Assembly: GCA_049303335.1 (NCBI GenBank)
Contig: JBAQNA010000020.1
Location: 1-24,674, forward strand
Length of the DNA: 24,674 nt
Direction: 5' to 3'
From: DAIDAN01 sp049303335
GTDB lineage: Archaea > Aenigmatarchaeota > Aenigmatarchaeia > Aenigmatarchaeales > DAIDAN01
Each line of letters opens with the position of its first letter. Position 1 is the first letter of the stretch. Below are positions 1-6,186 of this stretch, one piece after another. Below the pieces are notes generated by a model that ran no database searches, had not been told where the DNA came from, and saw nothing but the letters and a program-made list of their open reading frames with translations. The position numbers and the translations under genes are program-made.

Positions 1-2
1 CC

Positions 3-803
3 GTTTTCGTAGATGAAATCAGGTTAAATATAAGCATGAACACAATACCCGGAAACGGAAGGGATGTTGTCAATATCACAGACATTGCAAACACAACCCA
101 AGGAAACCATAATTTGCAGATAAGGAATGGCATCGGCTCCGACACAAAAACGTATTCGAGCATTCCGAGAAAGGGTACGGAAGCAAACCCCGGAGTTTCA
201 TGCGATGATATTTTTTCAAGCGGTTTCCTGCCAAGCAATGACATGTATTGGATAAATGCCGGAAGTTCAAAATTGCAAGTTTATTGCGATATGTCAACTG
301 ATGAAGGCGGATGGACTTTGGCTGCAGTCTGCAAGGCTTCCAACCCAACGTGCTGGAATGCAAATTCCGTCGGAAACATATTAAATCCAAACACAACATC
401 TTCGGGAAAATTATCTGATTCAAATATCAAGGCAATCCTGACAAAAGGGGAGAATATAACCAGAACTTATTGGAACCAGACTAACCGCAGCGGCGTTGTC
501 AATCCTGTCAGCGCGATAATCTTCAACAGAATCACAACCCCGAATCTATGGACATCGGCAAGTTGCGGCGCGACCAACGATTTAAAGGAATTTTTTGTGA
601 AGTATAATTATGCTGGTGGGTGGGGCAGCGCCATATATACAAATGCCACAACATGTTCTTGTTCTTCCAACGGATGGTCAAACACGCAAAAAGATTCCTG
701 CGGCTTTGCAACATGGTATGCAGGCTGCGAGAGCGGTCCTTCAATGAGACATAGTTGTGCAGATCCTGTTGAGCGGGCTGATATTGTTGTGTGGATAAGA
801 TAA
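3..803 (+). CDS. Secreted protein with C-terminal fibrinogen-like domain (5' end outside window)
   Basis: The frame is open to the left edge (codons before the first Met read VFVDEIRLNIS), so the Met at 36 is probably internal and the N-terminus, where a signal or pilin-like leader would lie, is missing. The segment YCDMSTDEGGWTLAAVC matches the YCDxxxxGGGW signature of bacterial and archaeal fibrinogen-like domains, with Glu for the first Gly. The rest is Asn/Thr/Ser-rich, has several N-glycosylation sequons, and has many Cys that probably form disulfides, which points to an extracellular protein. The last residues VVWIR also fit the end of such domains. Likely role is surface adhesion or carbohydrate binding; this is inferred from the fold only. 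It is the last gene before the pth2 cluster and has its own frame and stop. Confidence 0.75.
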   Translation, partial: VFVDEIRLNISMNTIPGNGRDVVNITDIANTTQGNHNLQIRNGIGSDTKTYSSIPRKGTEANPGVSCDDIFSSGFLPSNDMYWINAGSSKLQVYCDMSTDEGGWTLAAVCKASNPTCWNANSVGNILNPNTTSSGKLSDSNIKAILTKGENITRTYWNQTNRSGVVNPVSAIIFNRITTPNLWTSASCGATNDLKEFFVKYNYAGGWGSAIYTNATTCSCSSNGWSNTQKDSCGFATWYAGCESGPSMRHSCADPVERADIVVWIR

Positions 804-818
804 CCGGAAATTTGGATA

Positions 819-828
819 GTTTAAATAA
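819..828 (+). promoter_or_regulatory. TATA box of the pth2 cluster
   Basis: GTTTAAATAA lies about 26 nt before the ATG at 849, the distance expected for an archaeal TATA box and a leaderless or nearly leaderless transcript. No SD sequence precedes the ATG, which agrees with this. Confidence 0.6.
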
Positions 829-848
829 TATCGTTCTAAATTATTCTC

Positions 849-1190
849 ATGCTGAAGCAGGTTATCATAATCCGCTCGGATTTGAAGATGGGAAAGGGAA
901 AACTCGCCGCCGAGGCAGCGCACGCCTCGATAGCTGCATTCCTGAAAGCCGGGGAAGAGGACAGGCGGGAATGGATTGAAGGCGGAATGAAAAAAATCGT
1001 GCTAAAAGTGGAAAGCGAGAAAGAACTTATATCCGCGTTTAACGCGCTGAAGAAGGAAAAGCTCCCTGTAGAACTGATAGCGGACCGCGGGCTCACGCAG
1101 ATATCTCCGGGAACAAAGACTGCCGTAGGCTGCGGGCCGATAGAGGAAAAAAAGATTGACAAGATAACGGGGAAGATGAAGCTGCTGTAA
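849..1190 (+). CDS. pth2: Peptidyl-tRNA hydrolase, Pth2 family
   Basis: Cleaves the ester bond of peptidyl-tRNA that drops off the ribosome and so recycles tRNA; cytoplasmic and typically dimeric. The 113 residues cover the whole Pth2 domain. The N-terminal strand (VIIIRSDLKMGKGKLAAE) is followed by the AAHAS helix with the conserved His, and the C-terminal half has ADRGLTQISPGTKTAVGCGP, where the active-site Asp and Thr of the family lie. The length is normal for archaeal Pth2 (about 115-120 aa). It opens a plus-strand cluster with DUF63, truD and a glycosyltransferase, with gaps of 10-25 nt, so co-transcription is likely. The start is set by the TATA box 26 nt upstream. Confidence 0.95.
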   Translation: MLKQVIIIRSDLKMGKGKLAAEAAHASIAAFLKAGEEDRREWIEGGMKKIVLKVESEKELISAFNALKKEKLPVELIADRGLTQISPGTKTAVGCGPIEEKKIDKITGKMKLL

Positions 1191-1212
1191 ATATTATAAT
1201 CAAGTGATTCCC

Positions 1213-2040
1213 ATGGCAGACCCTATTTCAGACTTCATTTACACATACTTCCTGAAAACAATGTGCTACCAGTACAACGTTGTCAACACCGTGGTTTACG
1301 GCCTGATTCTTGTGGCCGCGGTTTTCGGAACTTACAAGCTGCTGGAAAGATTGAAAATAAAAATAGACAGGAAGCTCTTTTACGCTGTCATACCTTTCAT
1401 CCTTTTCGGCGGCTCCGCCCGCGCGTTGCGCGACCACACGGAAATCAGCACGGTTTTCCAGAATGTGCCGCAGCTGTTCTGCTCGCCGATCATATATTTT
1501 GTGATTTTCGCGATAGCGCTTGGCTCGCTATTGTCGGGTATATTGATACAGAGAAGATTTAAGATTGAATATTGGAAAATAATGGCGTCTGTTGGAATAA
1601 TTATCCTGGCTTACAACATAATCAATTTCAGGATAGAGAACTGGACAGCAGTTGCCATGATAGGTGGATTGTTCGCGTTCTGGATTGCGGTGTTTTTCGG
1701 CTTCAGCCGTTTCAAGCCTAAAATATTTTCGAAGATGAATGCGGGAATACTTTCCTCGCATCTTTTGGACGCGTCCTCGACTTTTATCGCGCTGACATTT
1801 TTCGGCTATCAGGAGCAGCACGTTCTGCCGACTTTCCTGATAGACCTGGCGGGCGGTCCGGCTGCCGGCGCCTGGATAATGTTCCCGTTGAAGATTCTGG
1901 TCGTTGGCGGAGTTCTTTTGCTTCTGGATAAATACGGCGAGGACGAACAGTTCAAGAACTTCCTGAAGCTGATAATCCTGATTCTCGGCTTGGCGCTCGG
2001 GACGCGCGATTTCCTTACCGTGGGAATGATGCAGGTTTAA
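1213..2040 (+). CDS. DUF63 family multi-pass membrane protein
   Basis: Integral membrane protein of about 275 residues with seven or so hydrophobic segments. The start shows DPISDFIYTYFL and the next part NVVNTVVYGLILVAA, followed by FILFGGSARALRDH; together with SHLLDASSTFIAL and AGGPAAGAWIMFPLKI these recall the archaeal DUF63 family (PF01889), whose function is not known. A GTG at 1204 would add three residues, but no SD separates the two choices; ATG 1213 is preferred because it starts MADP as relatives do. It sits between pth2 and truD with gaps of about 22 and 25 nt. Conserved His, Asp and Arg residues inside or next to membrane helices could be catalytic, but that is a guess. Confidence 0.85.
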   Translation: MADPISDFIYTYFLKTMCYQYNVVNTVVYGLILVAAVFGTYKLLERLKIKIDRKLFYAVIPFILFGGSARALRDHTEISTVFQNVPQLFCSPIIYFVIFAIALGSLLSGILIQRRFKIEYWKIMASVGIIILAYNIINFRIENWTAVAMIGGLFAFWIAVFFGFSRFKPKIFSKMNAGILSSHLLDASSTFIALTFFGYQEQHVLPTFLIDLAGGPAAGAWIMFPLKILVVGGVLLLLDKYGEDEQFKNFLKLIILILGLALGTRDFLTVGMMQV

Positions 2041-2065
2041 AACATTTTGAATTCTAATAATTCCT

Positions 2066-3232
2066 ATGTTCTACACGGAATCTCCTGGAGTAGGCGGCCG
2101 CATAAAGCAGCGCATTGAGGATTTCATAGTCGAGGAGGTGCCTCCGCGAAAATCTGACGGCGACAAGACAGACGAATACATAATTTTCTGGCTGGAAAAA
2201 TTTAACTGGGACACGAATCAAATTCTGAAGCTGATAGCGAAAAAGCTTCACGTGTCGGAAAACAGGATGAGAATAGCAGGCACGAAGGACAAGCGCGCGC
2301 TTACAAGGCAGCGAGTCTCAGTGTGGGACCCTGACAAAGCATTGGAGAAAAAGCTCAGTGAAGTCAGGATAAAGGATATAAAAATCTATAACATCACGAG
2401 AGGGAACAGGCTAAGACTGGGCGAGCTCGAAGGCAACAAATTTGCAATAACAATACGTGAAATATCGCTGACGGAAGAGGAGATAAAAAGCAGGATTGAA
2501 AAGATTTTTGAAGAGATGAAGGGGGAAATACCTAATATTTTCGGGCCGCAAAGGTTCGGAGAGACGAGGCCGATAACGGCCGTCGTGGGAAAGGAAATGC
2601 TGAAGGATAATTTCGAGAACGCGGTAAAGACCTATCTTGCCGATTATTTCGAGGCGGAGCCGGATGACGCGAAAAAGGCGAGAAGATTATTGTCCGAGAA
2701 TTGGAATTTGGAAGGTTTCAAAAAATCGCTCGGAACTTTTCCGTACCGCCTTAAAAACGAGCGCTCAATGCTCGGCTATCTTTGCGAGCACCCGAACGAT
2801 TTCGCGGGAGCGCTGCGCAGGCTGCCGAAAAGGCTGAGAAAAATGTTTTTGAACGCATATCAGGCGGAGATGTGGAATACCGTGGCTGAAGAGCGGTATG
2901 CGGAAGCGAAAAGCAAGAATGAGAAAATAAAAAATGCAAGCATACCATTGGTAGGATATGATACCGAGCTTGACGATGAAAACGCAATTCATAAAAAATT
3001 AATTGCTATGCTGAAAAGGGACAAAATAAGGCTTTCGGATTTTGCGCTCAAGGGAATGCCCGAGCTTAAGTGCAACGGGGGCGAACGGGACTTTTTGCTG
3101 TTCCCGAAAGGATTGAAGCTGCTCGCCATCGCGGACGACGAGTTCAACGCGGGAAAGAAGTCGCTGCAGATATCGTTCCAGCTGCCGAAAGGAAGCTATG
3201 CGACTGTCGTCCTGAAAGAGATAATGAAATAA
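2066..3232 (+). CDS. truD: tRNA pseudouridine(13) synthase TruD
   Basis: Isomerises U13 in the D-arm of tRNA to pseudouridine. The N-terminal part has the TruD signature with IEDFIVEEV near residues 17-25 and the catalytic motif AGTKDKRALTRQRVSV at 71-86, in which Asp75 is the nucleophile. The motif NIFGPQRFGETRPI at 157-170 is the NxFGxQRFG element of the family. The TRUD insertion domain occupies roughly 170-320, and the end returns to the PUS fold (LQISFQLPKGSYATVVLKEI). At 388 aa it is normal for archaeal TruD, and all key residues are present. It lies in the pth2 cluster and has a 9-nt gap to the next gene. The companion of a tRNA hydrolase in one transcript fits a translation-maintenance role. 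Confidence 0.96.
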   Translation: MFYTESPGVGGRIKQRIEDFIVEEVPPRKSDGDKTDEYIIFWLEKFNWDTNQILKLIAKKLHVSENRMRIAGTKDKRALTRQRVSVWDPDKALEKKLSEVRIKDIKIYNITRGNRLRLGELEGNKFAITIREISLTEEEIKSRIEKIFEEMKGEIPNIFGPQRFGETRPITAVVGKEMLKDNFENAVKTYLADYFEAEPDDAKKARRLLSENWNLEGFKKSLGTFPYRLKNERSMLGYLCEHPNDFAGALRRLPKRLRKMFLNAYQAEMWNTVAEERYAEAKSKNEKIKNASIPLVGYDTELDDENAIHKKLIAMLKRDKIRLSDFALKGMPELKCNGGERDFLLFPKGLKLLAIADDEFNAGKKSLQISFQLPKGSYATVVLKEIMK

Positions 3233-3241
3233 GGTGACAAA

Positions 3242-4474
3242 ATGAATTTTATTATGCTCTCGCTGGACATGGTTATAGTGACAATGACCACGTTTGCCAG
3301 TTTTGTGATGCTCATAACGCTTTTCAAAAACAGGGGAAGGCTTTTCACGGATCCGAAGCCGGACAGGTTTCCTTCCGTGACAATAGCGGTGCCTGCGCAC
3401 AACGAGGAAAAGAATCTTGGAAATGTTGTGGAGCACCTGCTGAATCTGGATTATCCCTCAAAGCCTGAAATAATTATTGTGAACGACGGCTCCACTGACA
3501 GGACGCGGGAGATAGCGGAAAGCCTGATTAAGAAATACCATAATATCAGGCTGGTAAACAGGAAGGAGAAAAGCGGGATAAAGGCGATTCCCGTCAACGA
3601 AGCGCTTAAACAGGCGAACGGGGAAGTGTTCGGCTTCTGTGATGCCGACGTGTTCATGGAAAGAAATTCGCTGAAAAATATGATCGGTTATTTCAATGAT
3701 GAGAAAGTCGCGGCAGTAATCCCGATGCAAAAGGTTTATCAGCCAAAAAATTTCCTTGAGCGGCTGCAAAAGCTGGAATACATCCTGACAAGCCTTGCAA
3801 AAAAGCTTCTTACCTTCCTGAATTGCCTGTACCTTACGCCCGGCTGCGCGTTTTACAGGGCGGACGTTCTAAGAAAGATTGGCGGGTTTGACGAAAAAAA
3901 CCTTACCGAGGATTTGGAAATCGGCCTCCGCCTCCACAAGCACGGCTACAGAATAGAGAATTCCGTAAACTCGATTGTCCATGTGATTGTGCCGGGCACT
4001 TTCAGGAAGCTGACGCGCGAGCGCATAAGGTGGTTCCGCGGGCTGATGTACAATCTGCGCAAGCACAGGAGCCTGTTTTTCGAGAAATCGGATTTCGGAC
4101 TGTATCTTATGCCTGCAATCCTTGCAGGTGGCATTCTTACCATATTGCTCTTTTTTTTCATGATAATGATTGCGGCTTTTGATTCCACATACAGTTCGTG
4201 GATTCTTCTTACCGGAATCATATTGAGCGGCTATGATATTTCCCTGATCCTGCCGAAGCTTTCTTTTGAGCCGAACATTTTCTTCTTGCTGTCCGTTTTC
4301 TTCCTGTTCCTGTTTTCAATAAACATATACTTTTCCAAAAAGGTCAGCGGGGAAAGCATTCGCAGCAGCCTTGTTGATGCGCTTGTGTTTCTGGTCATAT
4401 ATTCCCCGTTGCTCAGTTTCTGGTGGATGGCAAGCATATTGCAGGAAATATTGAGGGTAAAGAAAAAATGGTAG
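3242..4474 (+). CDS. Membrane glycosyltransferase, family 2 (processive-type architecture)
   Basis: Transfers a sugar from a nucleotide-sugar donor at the inner face of the membrane. One N-terminal TM helix (about 5-28) precedes the GT-A domain: VTIAVPAHNEEKNLG (46-60), VNDGSTDRT (80-88), the DxD motif FCDADVFME (DAD 134-136), the TED motif with catalytic Asp (222-225) and ERIRWFRG (260-267), a variant of QxxRW. Three or four TM helices follow (about 285-405). This layout is that of cellulose/hyaluronan-synthase-like or dolichol-mannosyl-type GT2 enzymes. The substrate cannot be read from the sequence; a part in S-layer N-glycan or surface polysaccharide synthesis is plausible. The SD GGTGA overlaps the truD stop region and fixes the start. 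Confidence 0.92.
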   Translation: MNFIMLSLDMVIVTMTTFASFVMLITLFKNRGRLFTDPKPDRFPSVTIAVPAHNEEKNLGNVVEHLLNLDYPSKPEIIIVNDGSTDRTREIAESLIKKYHNIRLVNRKEKSGIKAIPVNEALKQANGEVFGFCDADVFMERNSLKNMIGYFNDEKVAAVIPMQKVYQPKNFLERLQKLEYILTSLAKKLLTFLNCLYLTPGCAFYRADVLRKIGGFDEKNLTEDLEIGLRLHKHGYRIENSVNSIVHVIVPGTFRKLTRERIRWFRGLMYNLRKHRSLFFEKSDFGLYLMPAILAGGILTILLFFFMIMIAAFDSTYSSWILLTGIILSGYDISLILPKLSFEPNIFFLLSVFFLFLFSINIYFSKKVSGESIRSSLVDALVFLVIYSPLLSFWWMASILQEILRVKKKW

Positions 4475-4480
4475 CTTTTC

Positions 4481-4489
4481 ATATATAAA
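4481..4489 (+). promoter_or_regulatory. TATA box before the thioredoxin-fold gene
   Basis: ATATATAAA lies 35-43 nt before the ATG at 4524 and only 8-16 nt before the upstream ATG at 4497, so the latter would lie ahead of the expected transcription start. This decides the start at 4524, which also has GGTGGC at 4515-4520. Confidence 0.55.
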
Positions 4490-4523
4490 ATCAGATATGC
4501 ATAATAAACTATTTGGTGGCTTT

Positions 4524-5156
4524 ATGATAAACAAAAAAACATACTTGCTGGCTGCCGCCCTTACGTTTGTGCTTATTTCGGGAGGGTTTGGCATGAACTG
4601 GATAATTAACGCGCAAAGGGAGGATGCCATACAAAAGAGCCTTCTTAATATGCAGTCTTCCATAGCCGAGTCCCAGCTTGAGATGGACTATCTGATAGGT
4701 TTTGCCGGCGGATGCTCCCTGCTGGAAGAGGGAAAAAAGAATATTGCAAAAACGCTTATTGAAACCAACAGGAAACTTGTGCAATACAATGAAAACACCA
4801 TAGGAGAGACGGAAATCGCGCGCCTTAAAACCGACCAGTCCGTGCTTTACGTCAAGTATTGGATGTTCGCGATAAAAATGAAGGATATCTGCAAGACAAA
4901 CGTTTCTACAATAATGTATTTCTGGGACATTTCTCCCGAAAGCCAACAGCAGGGATACGTGCTTGATTCCATCTCGGAGAAATATGGCAGCAGCGCGCTT
5001 GTGATACCGCTCGATTACAATTTCGATTTGGGGATAATAAAAATACTTTCCAGGCAGTTCAACGTGACAAAGGCGCCGACAATCATAATAAACGAGAAGA
5101 CAAAGCTGGAAGGCCCTGTAAGCAGCGCGAAAATCGAGAAATACATAACAACATAA
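4524..5156 (+). CDS. Membrane-anchored thioredoxin-fold protein without CxxC
   Basis: About 210 residues. MINKKTYLLAAALTFVLISGG is a signal anchor; the middle is an alpha-helical, charged stretch (residues 30-115), and the end is a thioredoxin-like fold. The fold is seen in STIMYFWDISPESQQQGY, then a helix, SALVIPLDYNFDLGIIKIL, and the cis-Pro loop FNVTKAPTIIINEK. From memory, related DPANN proteins carry a CxxC in the slot that here reads SPESQQQ, so this copy probably lacks thiol redox activity. It is exported or membrane-tethered facing outside. The start at 4524 is chosen from the SD GGTGGC and the TATA spacing. It has its own promoter just after the glycosyltransferase stop. Function unknown; chaperone-like or scaffold roles are possible. 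Confidence 0.7.
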   Translation: MINKKTYLLAAALTFVLISGGFGMNWIINAQREDAIQKSLLNMQSSIAESQLEMDYLIGFAGGCSLLEEGKKNIAKTLIETNRKLVQYNENTIGETEIARLKTDQSVLYVKYWMFAIKMKDICKTNVSTIMYFWDISPESQQQGYVLDSISEKYGSSALVIPLDYNFDLGIIKILSRQFNVTKAPTIIINEKTKLEGPVSSAKIEKYITT

Positions 5157-5195
5157 ATTTGCTCGGCATAGTTTGTGGAAAATCTGCGTTATAGA

Positions 5196-5212
5196 CCGGG
5201 GACGCTTCCCGG
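5196..5212. repeat. Short inverted repeat in the convergent gap
   Basis: CCGGG and CCCGG flank a 7-nt spacer. It lies 40 nt beyond the stop of the thioredoxin-fold gene in a gap between two convergent genes. It has no T-run directly behind it on either strand, so a terminator role is possible but weak. Confidence 0.35.
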
Positions 5213-5322
5213 CATTCAGCCATACAAAAACTTTTCAGATTCATTTCTATGCGGATTTCTATATTTCGAATTTGGAAATTTCATCAATATTGACTGCGAG
5301 CCTGCGGTAGAACCTTCAGAGA

Positions 5323-5331
5323 TTTTTATAA
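5323..5331. promoter_or_regulatory. TATA-like box with no gene attached
   Basis: TTTTTATAA reads as a good archaeal TATA element (on the minus strand TTATAAAAA), but no ORF starts 25-40 nt away on either strand. On the minus strand it would start an RNA near 5301 that crosses a C-box-like TTGATGA (5281-5287) and a CTGA (5235-5238) followed by a T-run. See findings. Confidence 0.3.
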
Positions 5332-5341
5332 ACCTGCGCAA

Positions 5342-6058
5342 TTAAGCGATATTCTCCTTCATAAGCTCCAGCAGCAGCTTGTCCACGGCCAAGTCCAAGT
5401 CCGTATATTTTCTGTTCGTCTCGTCGAAAGACCTGCCCTCAACGGTTACGGTATAATTGTCTGCCCTGACATCCGTCCTGCTTGAAAAAGGCGGACCGAG
5501 CAGGAGCACCGATATGCTGCTTGGCGAGGATTTTATGCTTGAAATGTTGTCCGCACTTTCCAGCGCTTCAATATCAAAACATACGGACTTCTCGGTTTTA
5601 TAGAAATACAAGCAGTTCTCCCTGTTTCCATCTCCGAAGGTGTAGCCTTCTCCTCCGTTATAATATTTGTATATCAGGCCCATCTTTATAGTGAACTCCA
5701 TTGCGGATATGCCGTAAAAACCGTTTTCCGCCCCGTCAATGTAATAAATGCTTATTTTGCTGACATTGCCTCCGAGGAAAACATTCCTGAGGTTGTTGGA
5801 ATTAGGATAAACGGGAACTTTTTCCGCTTCAATCAGATTTGCGCGGAAGTTCCTGGTCTCGTTGCCAAAAACCATCTGGTACGGGTTTCCCTGATTCTGC
5901 GGATTTAGCGAGGAAATAAAGAAAAGCGAGCCCCCTATGACAGCCAAAATGACAGCGGTAGCAAATAACGGTTTCAAGTTCTTTTTCTTCCCTTTATCGG
6001 AATGCTCTTCTTGCGCATCCGTTTTCTCGGCTTCTTCTTTCCTGTTTTCATTTTCCAT
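5342..6058 (-). CDS. Single-pass membrane protein of unknown function
   Basis: 238 residues. The first 28 residues are very charged (MENENRKEEAEKTDAQEEH), then comes one TM helix (about 30-50, FATAVILAVIGGSLFFIS), and the rest is an extracytoplasmic beta-rich domain of about 185 residues. There are a few N-glycosylation sequons and two Cys near each other (NCLYFYKTEKSVCF), likely a disulfide. The phrase NPYQMVFGNETRNFRANL resembles, from memory, proteins seen in other small archaea, but I cannot name a family. It is transcribed from its own TATA box and lies downstream of the S-layer terminator. A type II membrane topology with surface exposure next to the S-layer gene suggests an envelope role; this is inference. 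Confidence 0.75.
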   Translation of the reverse strand: MENENRKEEAEKTDAQEEHSDKGKKKNLKPLFATAVILAVIGGSLFFISSLNPQNQGNPYQMVFGNETRNFRANLIEAEKVPVYPNSNNLRNVFLGGNVSKISIYYIDGAENGFYGISAMEFTIKMGLIYKYYNGGEGYTFGDGNRENCLYFYKTEKSVCFDIEALESADNISSIKSSPSSISVLLLGPPFSSRTDVRADNYTVTVEGRSFDETNRKYTDLDLAVDKLLLELMKENIA

Positions 6059-6084
6059 AATTATCGCCTGTTGTCAGTAAAAGA

Positions 6085-6093
6085 ATATAAATT
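6085..6093 (-). promoter_or_regulatory. TATA box of the one-TM protein gene
   Basis: On the minus strand AATTTATATT lies about 30 nt before the ATG at 6058, with no SD in between, consistent with a short leader. Confidence 0.5.
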
Positions 6094-6138
6094 TCGAATG
6101 TTTTAAGCGTTTCGTTCAAATGAAGAAAACAATAATAT

Positions 6139-6174
6139 AAAAAATAAAAAAAGTTGCGGGATTGCTCCCGCAAC
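6139..6174 (-). terminator. Hairpin plus T-tract terminator of the S-layer gene
   Basis: On the minus strand GTTGCGGGA, loop GCAA, TCCCGCAAC forms a perfect 9-bp stem with a GNRA loop (6153-6174). It is followed at once by seven T, an A and six more T. It begins 12 nt after the S-layer stop codon. The shape is that of a bacterial intrinsic terminator; archaeal terminators usually need only the T-tract, so the stem may also protect the mRNA 3' end. Confidence 0.8.
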
Positions 6175-6186
6175 AAATCAGCAAAC

